DNA of 64,000 nt from assembly GCA_963422565.1 (NCBI GenBank), contig OY730228.1, forward strand, positions 1,426,001-1,490,000, in the 5' to 3' direction. The notes beneath the pieces were generated by a model that worked only from the letters and a program-made list of their open reading frames with translations, made no database searches and was not told the origin of the DNA. Positions 34,731 through 44,105 of this stretch are shown here, piece by piece. Position numbers and translations under genes: made by a program. Position 1 is the stretch's first letter. Each line of letters begins with the position of its first letter. This DNA is from G963422565 sp963422565. Lineage in GTDB: Bacteria; Pseudomonadota; Alphaproteobacteria; MPNO01.

Positions 34731-35807
34731 GTGGCCGAACCACGACGCATCGGCATATTGACAAGCGGCGGCGACTGCGCCGGCCTCAACGCGGTGATCC
34801 GGGCGGTCGTCCATCGCGCTATCGGCGGCTACGGCTGGCGGGTCATCGGCATCCTCGACGGGACCGCGGGGTTGATGCGGCGCCCCGTCGCCTGCCGCGA
34901 ACTCGCGCTCGACATGTTCGACGGCAACATCCTGCGGCAGGGCGGTACCATGCTCGGGACCAACAGCCGCGACGATCCGTTCGATCCTCCGCGGCCGGAC
35001 GAGGCGCCGGGCGCGCGTGCCGACAGGATCATCGAGGGCTACCGCCTGCTCGGGCTGGACGCCCTGATCGTGGTCGGCGGCGACGGCAGCATGGAGATCG
35101 CCCGCAGACTCGCCGAGGCGGGCGGTTTGAATCTGATCGGCGTTCCTAAGACCATCGACAACGATGTCGCGCTGACCGAGAACTCGGTCGGGTTCGGGAC
35201 CGCGGTCGACGTCGCGACCGAGGCGCTGGACCGGCTCCAGCCGACCGCGGCGAGCCACAGCCGGGTCCACATCCTGCAGGTGATGGGGCGGGATGCCGGG
35301 CATATCGCGATCAATGCCGGAATCGCCGGCGGCGCAGACATCGTTCTCATCCCGGAAATCCCCTACGGCGTCGCCGGCATCGTCGAGAAACTCGAACGGA
35401 TCGAACGGCAGGGCAGGAACTTCGCGCTGGTCGTGGTCGCCGAAGCGGTCGTGCCCGCCCCGGACGCCGGGGCCGAGCCCGACGGCGGCCGGCGCTGCGC
35501 CGGTATCGGAGAACGGCTCGGTGCCTTGATCGCCGATCGAACCGGTGCGGAGGTGCGGGTCACGGTCCTGGGCCACATACAGCGCGGCGGCGCTCCCTCG
35601 CCGCGCGACCGCCTGTTCGCCGCCGCGTTCGGGGTTCGCGCCGTCGACCTGATCGCCGAAGGGAAGCTCGACCGCATGGTCGCCTGGTCGAACCGCGACT
35701 GCATCGACGTGCCGCTCGAGGAGGTCGTCGCCCGCTATCAGGCCGTCGACCCCGAAGGCGCCCTGGTGCGTACCGCGCGCGGGCTCGGCATCTATATCGG
35801 CACATAG
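34731..35807 (+). CDS. pfkA: 6-phosphofructokinase, mixed-type (group III) active site
   Basis: A 358-residue glycolytic kinase phosphorylating fructose-6-phosphate. GTG start with GGGAGGGCCGAGGGC upstream. GILTSGGDCAGLNA is the phosphate loop. GGDGS at 116-120 has Gly119, as in ATP enzymes, whereas PKTIDND at 139-145 has Lys140, as in PPi enzymes; this Gly/Lys combination marks group III PFKs. Catalytic Asp143, MGRDAGHIA and GHIQRGGAPSPRDR are intact. Phosphate donor therefore needs an assay. Followed eight bases later by the TIGR02444-type gene. Confidence 0.92.
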   Translation: MAEPRRIGILTSGGDCAGLNAVIRAVVHRAIGGYGWRVIGILDGTAGLMRRPVACRELALDMFDGNILRQGGTMLGTNSRDDPFDPPRPDEAPGARADRIIEGYRLLGLDALIVVGGDGSMEIARRLAEAGGLNLIGVPKTIDNDVALTENSVGFGTAVDVATEALDRLQPTAASHSRVHILQVMGRDAGHIAINAGIAGGADIVLIPEIPYGVAGIVEKLERIERQGRNFALVVVAEAVVPAPDAGAEPDGGRRCAGIGERLGALIADRTGAEVRVTVLGHIQRGGAPSPRDRLFAAAFGVRAVDLIAEGKLDRMVAWSNRDCIDVPLEEVVARYQAVDPEGALVRTARGLGIYIGT

Positions 35808-35815
35808 GAGCGCGC

Positions 35816-36382
35816 ATGGCCGTCGACTTCCCCCAACATCCCTTCTGGGATTTCTCGCTTGAGGTCTATGGCAGCCCGGGCGTGCCGGACGCCTGCCTCC
35901 GGCTGCAGGAGGCGCACGGTATCGACGTCAATGTGATCCTCTTCTGCTGCTGGGTCGGCCGGACGGGCCGCGGCCGCTTGGGCGCCGAGGAGACCGCGGC
36001 GACGTGCCGCGCCGTCGCCGAATGGCACGAGGTCGTGGTGCGCGGCGTGAGGGCGGTCCGCCAACGCCTCAAAGGCGGTATGCCGCCGGCCCCGACCGCT
36101 CTTTCCGAGCCGTTGCGCCGCCGCCTGGCGGCGCTCGAGGTGCAGTTCGAGCATGTCGAGCAGCTCATGCTCGCCGAAGCGGTGGACCGCACCAGCGAGG
36201 AGGCCCGCCCCACGCCCGACCGCCTCGACGATGCGCTGGCCAATATCGGCGGCTATTTCGAGGCGGTCGGCGTCGCGCCGAGCGCCGACGATGCCGCGAA
36301 CGTGGCTCTGGTCCTCGCGCCCGCCTTCCCCGGCACATCGGAAGAGGCCGTCCGGGAGGCGGCGGCCGGGCTCGTTCCCTGA
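35816..36382 (+). CDS. TIGR02444-family protein
   Basis: A 188-residue protein beginning FPQHPFWDFSLEVYGSPGVP, followed by LRLQEAHGIDVNVILFCCWVG, which are the TIGR02444 hallmarks (short protein with a conserved LLCxWL-like core). The second half is helical and alanine-rich. Biochemical role unknown. Eight bases after pfkA, so probably co-transcribed. Confidence 0.85.
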   Translation: MAVDFPQHPFWDFSLEVYGSPGVPDACLRLQEAHGIDVNVILFCCWVGRTGRGRLGAEETAATCRAVAEWHEVVVRGVRAVRQRLKGGMPPAPTALSEPLRRRLAALEVQFEHVEQLMLAEAVDRTSEEARPTPDRLDDALANIGGYFEAVGVAPSADDAANVALVLAPAFPGTSEEAVREAAAGLVP

Positions 36383-36468
36383 CGGGATGCGTCCGAACCG
36401 ATTTCCATAGCGGCCGCGTCGCACTATCTTCCGGGCCGAGATCCACCGGCGGAGGAGGAAGACATCCA

Positions 36469-36654
36469 ATGGGCGAGGAAGATCAGGTCGCCTCTCTGAA
36501 GGCCCGCCACGCCGAGCTCGACATCGCGTTGTCGACCGAGACGGCGCGGCCGAGGCCCGACCCGATGCTCGTAGCCGACCTGAAGAAGCGGAAGCTCCGG
36601 ATCAAGGACCAGCTGCACCTGCTCGGCGAGGCCGCCTCCGAGCCGTCGGTATAG
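36469..36654 (+). CDS. YdcH-family (DUF465) small protein, second member
   Basis: A 61-residue protein: ASLKARHAELDIALSTETAR, then LVADLKKRKLRIKDQLHLL, the DUF465 two-helix pattern. ATG at 36469 with GGAGGAGGAAG upstream. Only 22 bases before the prpE-like gene and about 1.8 kb from the other YdcH gene, so the pair brackets pfkA. Function unknown. Confidence 0.88.
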   Translation: MGEEDQVASLKARHAELDIALSTETARPRPDPMLVADLKKRKLRIKDQLHLLGEAASEPSV

Positions 36655-36675
36655 GCTCCACGGCCCGCCCGGGGG

Positions 36676-38595
36676 ATGGGAGACACATTGAGCGACATGT
36701 TCGAGCGGGTTTACCGCCAATCACTCGACGATCCCGAGGCCTTCTGGGCCGCAGCCGCCGAGGATGTTTCCTGGGATCGGCGTTGGGACCGCGTGCTCGA
36801 CGACCGCGACGCCCCGTTCTATCGTTGGTTCTCGGGCGGCAGGCTCAACACCTGCTACAACGCGCTGGATCGCCATGTCGAGAACGGGCATGGCGACCGT
36901 CCGGCCTTGATCTACGACAGCCCGGTCACCGACAGCAGGCAGAGCTTCGATTACCGTGCGTTGCGCGACCGGGTCGCCCGCTTCGCCGGGGCGCTCGCCC
37001 GGCGCGGCGTCGGGGTTGGCGACCGGGTGTTGATCTACATGCCGATGGTGCCCGAGGCGGTGATCGCCATGCTGGCCTGTGCCAGGCTGGGCGCGGTGCA
37101 CTCGGTGGTTTTCGGCGGGTTCGCGCATAACGAGCTAGCGGCGCGGATCGACGACTGCACGCCCAAGGCGATCGTCGCCGGCTCCTGCGGGATCGAGCCC
37201 GGCCGCGTCGTCCGCTACAAGCCGCTGCTCGACGCGGCGATCGAAACGGCCGCCCACAAACCCGATGTCTGCGTCGTCCTGCAGCGCGAGGCCGCGCCGG
37301 CGGAGCTGGTTCCGGGTCGCGATGTCGCCTGGGACGAGGCCGAGGGGTCGGCGACTCCGCATGACTGCGTCCCCGTCGCGGCGACGGATCCGCTCTACAT
37401 CCTCTACACGTCGGGAACCACCGGCCGGCCGAAGGGAATCGTCCGCGACAATGGTGGCCATGCCGTGGCGCTCCGTTGGTCGATGCCCAACATCTACGGC
37501 ACCGCGCCGGGCGAGGTGTTCTGGGCCGCCTCGGACGTCGGATGGGTCGTCGGCCATTCCTATATCGTCTATGCGCCGCTGATCCACGGGGCAACGAGCG
37601 TTCTCTTCGAGGGCAAGCCGGTCGGAACGCCGGATGCGGGCGTCTATTGGCGGGTCATCGCCGAGCACGGAGTCAAGGTCCTGTTCACCGCGCCGACCGC
37701 TTTCCGCGCGATCAAGAAGGAGGACCCCGACTGCCGGCTGCGTGCGGGGCACGATCTCCGACGGTTCGAGACCCTCTTCCTGGCGGGCGAGCGCGCGGAT
37801 CCGGATACCGTCCGCTGGGCCGAAGACGTGCTGAGGGTGCCGGTGATCGATCACTGGTGGCAGACTGAAACAGGCTGGCCCATCGCCGCCAACTGCGTCG
37901 GCCTCGGACGGCTCCCGGTCAAGCACGGTTCGCCGACCCGCGCGGTGCCGGGATGGGATCTCAGGGTCCTGGGTCCGGACGGTGCGGAGAGGCAGGCCAA
38001 CGAGACCGGCGCCCTGGTGGCGCGGCTGCCGATGCCGCCCGGCTGCGCTCCGAGCCTGTGGAACGCCCGGGACCGGTTTCACGAGGCATATCTCGGCGCA
38101 TATCCCGGCCACTACCTGACCGCCGATGCCGGCTATATCGACGAGGACGGCTATGTCTTCGTGATGGGACGTACCGACGACATCATCAACGTGGCCGGAC
38201 ACCGGCTGTCCACGGGGGCGATGGAAGAGGTGCTGGCCGAGCATCCCGATGTTGCCGAATGCGCCGTGATCGGCGTCGCCGACTCGCTCAAGGGCCAGCT
38301 GCCTTTCGGCTTCCTGGTGCTCAAGGACGGCGCCGACCGGCAGTCCTCGGAGGTGGTGGCGGAGGTGGTCGGCATGGTGCGCGGTCGCATCGGCCCGGTT
38401 GCCGCGTTCAAGGACGCGGCCGTCGTGGAGCGCCTGCCCAAGACCCGGTCCGGAAAGATTCTGCGCGGCACCATGCGCGCGATCGCCGACGGCGAGAGTT
38501 GGTCGATGCCGGCGACGATCGACGATCCGGCGATCCTCGACGAGATCGCCGAAGCGCTGGCCGCGGCCGGTTACGGAGGGGCGCCGCGGGGGTAG
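36676..38595 (+). CDS. prpE: Propionyl-CoA synthetase-type acyl-CoA ligase
   Basis: A 639-residue AMP-forming acyl-CoA synthetase. The P-loop motif is ILYTSGTTGRPKG; WWQTETGWPI and GRTDDIINVAGHRLSTGAMEE are characteristic of PrpE/Acs; the adenylation Lys is in KTRSGKILRG. The STGAMEE pattern and length favour propionate over acetate, but acetate or other short acids are possible. Makes acyl-CoA from the free acid, ATP and CoA in the cytoplasm. No methylcitrate genes nearby. Confidence 0.88.
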   Translation: MGDTLSDMFERVYRQSLDDPEAFWAAAAEDVSWDRRWDRVLDDRDAPFYRWFSGGRLNTCYNALDRHVENGHGDRPALIYDSPVTDSRQSFDYRALRDRVARFAGALARRGVGVGDRVLIYMPMVPEAVIAMLACARLGAVHSVVFGGFAHNELAARIDDCTPKAIVAGSCGIEPGRVVRYKPLLDAAIETAAHKPDVCVVLQREAAPAELVPGRDVAWDEAEGSATPHDCVPVAATDPLYILYTSGTTGRPKGIVRDNGGHAVALRWSMPNIYGTAPGEVFWAASDVGWVVGHSYIVYAPLIHGATSVLFEGKPVGTPDAGVYWRVIAEHGVKVLFTAPTAFRAIKKEDPDCRLRAGHDLRRFETLFLAGERADPDTVRWAEDVLRVPVIDHWWQTETGWPIAANCVGLGRLPVKHGSPTRAVPGWDLRVLGPDGAERQANETGALVARLPMPPGCAPSLWNARDRFHEAYLGAYPGHYLTADAGYIDEDGYVFVMGRTDDIINVAGHRLSTGAMEEVLAEHPDVAECAVIGVADSLKGQLPFGFLVLKDGADRQSSEVVAEVVGMVRGRIGPVAAFKDAAVVERLPKTRSGKILRGTMRAIADGESWSMPATIDDPAILDEIAEALAAAGYGGAPRG

Positions 38596-38638
38596 GACCG
38601 CCCCGGCCCGCTTCCCGCTCCCGGCATCGCGGCCGGGT

Positions 38639-39199
38639 CTAGAGCGGCGCGGCCGGGCTGGGCTGCGGCGCGCTCTCTTCAGTGTAGCCGGCCTTCTCGA
38701 GTGCGGTCTCCAGATCGAGCTTCGAGCACAGGCCCAGGCCGATCGGGTCGCGCGGCTTGATATTGGTCATGTTCCAATGAGTGCGGTTGCGGATCGCGAC
38801 GATGGTCGGCTTAGTCGTGCCGATCAGCCGCGAGATCTGTGCGTCGGTCAACATCGGATAGCTGCGCACCAGATAGGCGATCGCGTCGGGCTTGTCCTGG
38901 CGCCGGGCGATCGGCGTGTAGCGCGGCCCCTTGGTGCGCAGCGCCGGCGCCGGGATGTCCTGTTTCGCCGTCTGCAGCCGGGCATCGGGATCCGCCGTGC
39001 AGCGCGCGATCTCCTCCCGGGTGAGCTGGCCGTTGGCGATCGGGTCGAAGCCGACGATTCCGATCGCCACCTCCTCGTCGGCGATGCTCTGGACCTCGAG
39101 AGCGTGGAACCCGCAGAACTCGGCGATCTGCTCGAATGTCAGGGCGGTGTTCTCGATCAGCCACACCGCGGTGGCCTTGGGCATCAGAGTTCTGGCCAT
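38639..39199 (-). CDS. TrcR/DUF1013 cell-cycle-type transcriptional regulator
   Basis: A 186-residue DUF1013 protein annotated in alphaproteobacteria as the cell-cycle regulator TrcR. MPKATAVWLIENTALTFEQI with FCGFHALEVQSIADEE forms one helical unit, and AYLVRSYPMLTDAQISRLIG with TIVAIRNRTHWN is a clear helix-turn-helix-like region. Convergent with the prpE-like gene. Its presence is a strong marker of the class. Targets unknown here. Confidence 0.88.
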   Translation of the reverse strand: MARTLMPKATAVWLIENTALTFEQIAEFCGFHALEVQSIADEEVAIGIVGFDPIANGQLTREEIARCTADPDARLQTAKQDIPAPALRTKGPRYTPIARRQDKPDAIAYLVRSYPMLTDAQISRLIGTTKPTIVAIRNRTHWNMTNIKPRDPIGLGLCSKLDLETALEKAGYTEESAPQPSPAAPL

Positions 39200-39229
39200 G
39201 GTTCCTCTCCGACCGCGCGGCGCGCGCGT

Positions 39230-40231
39230 TCAGTTGGTCAGGACGATCTTGCCGATATGGGCGCGCGACTCCATCAGACGATGCGCCGCGGCGGCTTCCC
39301 TCAGGGGAAAGGTCCGGTAAATCAGCGGACCGATCCCACGGGCTTCGATGAGCGGCCAAACCTCGGCGCGCAGCGCCTCGGCGATGGCGCCCTTCTGGGC
39401 GACGCTGCGCGGCCGGAGCGTCGATCCCGTGATCACCAGCCGCTTCCGCATCACGATGTCGAGTCGGAGCTCGGCCTTCCAGCCCTCCATGACGGCGATC
39501 TGAACGAGCCGGCCCCCGGTCTTGAGGACCGAGATGTTCCGCGCGAGATAGGGAGCGCCGACCATGTCGACGACGAGGTCCACGCCGGCGCCGCCGGTCG
39601 CGCGCGCGACCGCCTCGACGAAGTCTTCCTCCCGGTAATTGATGGCGCCGACCGCGCCCAGCCCCAGGCAGGCCTGGCATTTCTCGGCGCTGCCCGCGGT
39701 CGTGAGCACGTGGCCGCCGAACGCCGTGGCGAGCTGGATGCCGGTCGTGCCGATTCCTCCCGACCCGCCGTGGACGAGCAGCCAGTCGCCGGCCTTCATG
39801 CGCCCACCGTCGAACAGGTTCGTCCACATGGTGAAGAATGTCTCGGGAATCGCCGCGGCTTCGACCAGGCTGCGCCCGGCCGGTACCGGCAGGCATTGCC
39901 GCGCCGGCGCGGTGCAGTATTCCGCATAGCCGCCGCCAGCGACGAGCGCGCAAACCGCATCGCCCGGGCCGATGTCCCGAACGCCGGAGCCGGCCGCGAC
40001 CACGCTGCCGGCGATTTCGAGCCCCGGAATGTCGCTGGCCCCCGGGGGCGGCGGGTAGAGGCCGCGCCGCTGCACGATGTCGGGGTAGTTCACGCCGGCG
40101 GCAGCGACCCGGATCAACACCTCGCCGTCGGCGGGAGCGGGCGTCGGGCGGGTCGCGGGCCGGAGGACCTCCGGCCCGCCGGCCTCGGCGATCTCGATCG
40201 CCGTCATGGCGTCGGGGAGGGATGCACCCAT
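39230..40231 (-). CDS. NAD(P)H-quinone oxidoreductase, MDR superfamily
   Basis: A 333-residue zinc-independent medium-chain reductase of the PIG3/QOR type (325 residues if the ATG at 40207 is used: MTAIEIAEAGGPEVL). AAGVNYPDIVQRRG, GLEIAGSVVAAG, VHGGSGGIGTTGIQLA (nucleotide loop) and AHRLMESRAHIGKIVL are typical. Catalyses NADPH-dependent reduction of quinones or enones. 30 bases downstream of the TrcR gene on the same strand. Confidence 0.9.
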   Translation of the reverse strand: MGASLPDAMTAIEIAEAGGPEVLRPATRPTPAPADGEVLIRVAAAGVNYPDIVQRRGLYPPPPGASDIPGLEIAGSVVAAGSGVRDIGPGDAVCALVAGGGYAEYCTAPARQCLPVPAGRSLVEAAAIPETFFTMWTNLFDGGRMKAGDWLLVHGGSGGIGTTGIQLATAFGGHVLTTAGSAEKCQACLGLGAVGAINYREEDFVEAVARATGGAGVDLVVDMVGAPYLARNISVLKTGGRLVQIAVMEGWKAELRLDIVMRKRLVITGSTLRPRSVAQKGAIAEALRAEVWPLIEARGIGPLIYRTFPLREAAAAHRLMESRAHIGKIVLTN

Positions 40232-40337
40232 CGGGCAGGGTACCAGTTGCGCTGTTGTGCGATGCGGGTAGCCTGTCTAACCGTCAACCGCCGAGGTGGC
40301 AAGCGGCGAGAGGGACCATCTTCGAAGGACCGGGATT

Positions 40338-40520
40338 TTGGACGACGACGACCTCCTGCCGCGCAAGGGGCAGGTGAAGCTCTGCGATCTCGGCGACATG
40401 TCGATCGAGGAGCTCGAGGACTATATCGCCGCGCTCGAGGTCGAGATCGCGCGGGTGCGAGAGGACATCGCCAAGAAGACCAGGCACCGCGCTGGCGTCG
40501 AGGCGCTCTTCAAACGCTGA
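40338..40520 (+). CDS. DUF1192 domain protein (TTG start)
   Basis: A 60-residue protein: DDDDLLPRKG, then SIEELEDYIAALEVEIARVR and a Lys/Arg-rich tail, matching DUF1192. I place the start at the TTG at 40338, after GAAGGACCGGG, because the family begins with a short acidic segment; the upstream in-frame ATG gives an untypical arginine-rich extension. Single long helix. Function unknown; alphaproteobacterial marker. Confidence 0.82.
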   Translation: MDDDDLLPRKGQVKLCDLGDMSIEELEDYIAALEVEIARVREDIAKKTRHRAGVEALFKR

Positions 40521-40538
40521 CGGCGCCCGCCGGTCGTC

Positions 40539-40763
40539 TCAGCCGATACCCAGGCCCTGGAAACGACGGGCGAACTTGGCAACCTGGCCGCCGGTATCGA
40601 CCAGGCGCTGCGCGCCGCCGGTCCAGGCGGGATGAGTCTTCGGGTCGATGTCGAGCTTGAGCGTGTCGCCGGCGTCGCCCCAGGTCGACCGGGTCGTGTA
40701 GCTGGTCCCATCCGTCATGACGACGGTGATTTCGTGATAATCGGGGTGAATGCCCTTCTTCAT
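40539..40763 (-). CDS. rpmE: 50S ribosomal protein L31
   Basis: A 74-residue L31 starting MKKGIHPDYHEITVVMTDG. The Cys residues of the zinc-binding form are absent, so it is the C-minus type usual in alphaproteobacteria. DPKTHPAWTGG and the ending GGQVAKFARRFQG are standard. The longer upstream frame is not L31-like. Single gene, convergent with DUF1192, with the exporter gene reading away from it. Confidence 0.95.
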   Translation of the reverse strand: MKKGIHPDYHEITVVMTDGTSYTTRSTWGDAGDTLKLDIDPKTHPAWTGGAQRLVDTGGQVAKFARRFQGLGIG

Positions 40764-40882
40764 GACGCGGATCCCCTGTGACGGCGGCGCGTATATAGGC
40801 GGCCGGACGATCCGGCGCAAGCGGCGCGGATACCCGCCGACGGCCGGATGCTGTATTGATTGGGCCGATTCGGGAGTTGGAT

Positions 40883-42703
40883 GTGGCTGACGATGGACGC
40901 GCGGGGGCGGCGGACAGGCCGCGCGGAGAAATCCGCAAACTCAACGGCGTGCTCCCCTATCTCGCACCTTATGGCTGGCCTATCGCGGCCGCCTTCTGCG
41001 CGTTGAGCGTCGCCGCGGCGACCGTCCTCGCGGCCGGTCAAGGGCTGCGGGCGTTGATCGACGAAGGATTCGGCGGCGGTGATGCAGCGCTGCTCGACAC
41101 CGCCTTGTTCGGGCTGTTCGCGATCGTCGCCGTTCTCGCCTGCGCGACCTATGCCCGCTACTACCTGGTGTCCTGGATCGGCGAGAAGGTCGTCGCCGAC
41201 ATGAGGCGCGACGTTTACGGCCGCGTATTGACGCTTACCCCCGCCTTCTTCGAGGTCACCAGGGTCGGCGAGATCCTGTCCCGGCTGACGACCGATACCG
41301 CGACGCTGCAGCTCGTCGTCGGCTCGTCGATCTCGGTCGCTTTGCGCCATGTCCTCCTGTTCCTGGGCGGTACGGCGATGCTGTTCGTGACCAGCCCCAG
41401 ACTCGCCGCTCTCGTCTTTCTGATCGTGCCGGTGGTGGTGGTCCCGATCGTCTTTTTCGGCCGCCGCGTGCGGCGGCTGTCGCGGGTCAGCCAGGATCGG
41501 ATCGCCGACATGTCGTCCCATGGCGAGGAGACACTGAACGCCATCCGTACCGTCCAGGCGTTCGGCCAGGAAACCTCGGAAAGGACGCGTTTCCTTGCGC
41601 TCGTCGACGGTGCCCTCGACGCCGCGCTGATGCGGATTTCCGCCCGCGCCGCCCTGACGGCGTTCGTCATTCTGACCGTCTTCGGAGCGGTCAGCGTCAT
41701 TCTCTGGATCGGTGGTCACGACGTGATGGCCGGCCGCATCTCTGCCGGCGAGCTCTCCGCCTTCGTGTTCTATTCGGTCGTGGTGGCCGGATCGGCCGGG
41801 GCGGTCAGCGAGATCTTCGGCGACCTTCAGCGCGCGGCCGGGGCCACCGAGCGGCTGCTCGAACTGATGCGCATCGAACTTCCGGCGGTCGGCGTCCCGC
41901 CGTCGGCCGCCGCCGCTCTGCCGGCGCGCGTCACCGGCGAAATCGCGTTCGAGGAGGTGGGGTTTCGTTATCCGTCGCAGACCGGCGCTGCGGCGCTGCG
42001 GGGGGCCGGGTTCAGGATCGCCGCCGGGCAGCGGGTCGCTCTGGTCGGCCCGTCCGGGGCCGGCAAGTCGACGATCTTCCAGCTCCTGCTTCGCTTCTAC
42101 TATCCGGAGTCGGGAGCGATCAGAATCGACGGCGTAGACATCCGCGGCGTGGATCCGGTCGAGCTCCGGCGGCATATCGGCTTCGTTCCACAGGATCCGT
42201 TCGTCTTTTCCGCCGACGCCTGGGAGAACATTCGCTATGGCAGACCGGACGCGACCGAGGCCGAGATACGCGCCGCCGCCGAGGCGGCGGCGGCGGCGGA
42301 GTTTCTCGATGCGTTGCCCAAGGGCTTCTCGACCTTCCTCGGCGAGAAGGGGGTTCGGCTTTCGGGCGGGCAGCGGCAACGGCTCGCGATCGCCCGGGTC
42401 GTGCTCCGCGACCCGGCCATCCTGTTGCTCGACGAGGCGACGAGCGCGCTCGATGCCGAGAACGAGCAGCTCGTCCAGCGGGCGCTGCGCAGGCTCATGG
42501 CCGGGCGCAGCTCGGTTGTGATCGCCCATCGTCTGGCGACCGTCCAGGAAGCCGATCGGATCATCGTCCTCGACCGCGGTCGGATCGTCGCCACCGGCAG
42601 CCACCGGGCGCTGATCGCGGAGGGAGGGCTCTACGCCCGGCTCGCCGCGCTGCAATTCGGCGCCGAATCGCCGGGGGACCGCGTCCGGTTCAACGCTGCG
42701 TGA
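40883..42703 (+). CDS. MsbA/ABCB-type ABC exporter (fused permease-ATPase)
   Basis: A 606-residue half-transporter: six transmembrane helices in the first ~320 residues, then an ATPase domain with GPSGAGKSTIFQLLLRF (Walker A), RLSGGQRQRLAIARVVL (signature) and ILLLDEATSALD (Walker B). I chose GTG at 40883 (GGGAG 7 bases upstream) over the longer TTG start at 40856. Works as a homodimer exporting lipids, drugs or peptides; ALPKGFSTFLGEKGVRL is frequent in alphaproteobacterial members near rpmE. The 3' end overlaps the OmpA/MotB-like gene by 14 bases, convergent. Confidence 0.9.
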   Translation: MADDGRAGAADRPRGEIRKLNGVLPYLAPYGWPIAAAFCALSVAAATVLAAGQGLRALIDEGFGGGDAALLDTALFGLFAIVAVLACATYARYYLVSWIGEKVVADMRRDVYGRVLTLTPAFFEVTRVGEILSRLTTDTATLQLVVGSSISVALRHVLLFLGGTAMLFVTSPRLAALVFLIVPVVVVPIVFFGRRVRRLSRVSQDRIADMSSHGEETLNAIRTVQAFGQETSERTRFLALVDGALDAALMRISARAALTAFVILTVFGAVSVILWIGGHDVMAGRISAGELSAFVFYSVVVAGSAGAVSEIFGDLQRAAGATERLLELMRIELPAVGVPPSAAAALPARVTGEIAFEEVGFRYPSQTGAAALRGAGFRIAAGQRVALVGPSGAGKSTIFQLLLRFYYPESGAIRIDGVDIRGVDPVELRRHIGFVPQDPFVFSADAWENIRYGRPDATEAEIRAAAEAAAAAEFLDALPKGFSTFLGEKGVRLSGGQRQRLAIARVVLRDPAILLLDEATSALDAENEQLVQRALRRLMAGRSSVVIAHRLATVQEADRIIVLDRGRIVATGSHRALIAEGGLYARLAALQFGAESPGDRVRFNAA

Positions 42704-44093
42704 GCTTGAGCTCGATTCGCCGGTTGCGGGCATGGGCCCGTGGGGTGTCCCCGCTGTCGATGGGATGGAACTCTCCGAACCCGGCCGCCGCCAGCCGGTC
42801 CGGCGGCACACCCAGCTCGATCAGATATTTGATCACCTCGACCGCGCGCGCCGTGGACAGCTCCCAGTTGGACGGGTAGGCGGATGTCGAGATCGGCGTC
42901 CGGTCGGTATGCCCGTCGACCCGCAGGACCCAGTCGAGATCGCCAGGTATGGTCGTCGACAGGTCGAGCAATGTCCGCGCGAGCCGGGCGATCTGTCTGC
43001 GGCCCTCGGTCTGGAGCTGCGAGTCGCCGGGCTGGAAGAGGACTTCCGAGGCGAAGACGAACCGATCGCCGACGACGCGGATGTCCCGGCGGTTGCCGAG
43101 CGCCTTCCGCAACTGCCCGAAGAATTCCGAACGGAAACTTTCGAGCTCCTGCACCCTGTCCAGGAGTGCGGAGTTCAGCCGTTGCGCGAGGTTGGCGATC
43201 TCGACCTTCTGGGTTTTCGCCTTCTCCTCGGATGCCTGGAGGGCCAGAGATATCCGTCCGAGCTGCGCCCGCAGACCGGCGATCTCGTCGTTGAGCCTCT
43301 GCATTTGCCGGTCGGCGCTCCGCGACCGGTCCTGCTCGGCGGAGAGGGCCTCCTCCGCCCGCTCGCTGCGCCCGAGCAGAGCCGCGAGGCGGACATCCTG
43401 GTCTTCGATGGTTTTCTGGGAGAGCAGCGTCCGTTCGCGTTCCGATGCGAGTTCGGCAGTCAGCTCTTTCGATCGATCGCGGAGCGCGCCCGCCTCCTCG
43501 GTCTGACCCGTGATCCGCGCCGCCTGCTCGGCGACCTCCTTCTCCAGCCTGTCGCGCAGCGCGCGCAACGCCTGGATGTCGCGTTCGAGGCTCTCCAGCC
43601 TGCGAAGCTGGATCTCGATCCGCTGCTTGTCGGCCGAGATCGTCTTGTAGGCGTCTTCGAGCTCGGCCGACAGGTCCGCCGCTTGCTTCTCCGTGTCGGC
43701 GGCGGTCTCGGAGAGGCTGTCGCGCTCGGTGGTGCGTTCGGTGAGCAGGGCCTTGAGCAACTCCTGTTCCGAAAGCGTCGCGGTCAGACGGCTCGACAGC
43801 CGCTTCCGTTCCGATTGCGTGTCCTTGAGCTGCGCCGCGAGGCCGGAAATCCCTTCGCGCAACTCCGCGTTTGTCTGCTCCTCCAGGGCCAGCATCTGGG
43901 CGAGTCCTCTGACCTCGCGGTTGAGCCGTTCGATAGCTTCGTCGCGGCCGCTCAGAATCTCGCCGAGGAAGTACTGGGCGATCGTGAAGACCATCAACAG
44001 AAAGATGACGATGATCAGGATCGCGGAGATCGCGTCCACGAATCCCGGCCATATGTCCGGGGGACTGCGTTGTCTCCGGGTTGCGGCGGGCAT
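42690..44093 (-). CDS. MotB-like membrane protein with long coiled coil and OmpA peptidoglycan-binding domain
   Basis: A 467-residue inner-membrane protein. A single TM near residues 20-44 (AISAILIIVIFLLMVFTIAQ) follows the DIWPGFVDA motif with its TM Asp, then about 250 residues of coiled coil (many Glu/Arg/Leu heptads), then an OmpA-like domain (LRVDGHTDRTPI, NWELSTARAVEVI, GFGEFHPI). It pairs with the MotA/TolQ-like gene 12 bases upstream. A likely ion-driven envelope machine; not flagellar MotB because the linker is far longer and no flagellar genes are present. Confidence 0.85.
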   Translation of the reverse strand: MPAATRRQRSPPDIWPGFVDAISAILIIVIFLLMVFTIAQYFLGEILSGRDEAIERLNREVRGLAQMLALEEQTNAELREGISGLAAQLKDTQSERKRLSSRLTATLSEQELLKALLTERTTERDSLSETAADTEKQAADLSAELEDAYKTISADKQRIEIQLRRLESLERDIQALRALRDRLEKEVAEQAARITGQTEEAGALRDRSKELTAELASERERTLLSQKTIEDQDVRLAALLGRSERAEEALSAEQDRSRSADRQMQRLNDEIAGLRAQLGRISLALQASEEKAKTQKVEIANLAQRLNSALLDRVQELESFRSEFFGQLRKALGNRRDIRVVGDRFVFASEVLFQPGDSQLQTEGRRQIARLARTLLDLSTTIPGDLDWVLRVDGHTDRTPISTSAYPSNWELSTARAVEVIKYLIELGVPPDRLAAAGFGEFHPIDSGDTPRAHARNRRIELKLTQR

Positions 44094-44105
44094 CCGGGAG
44101 GCCGT

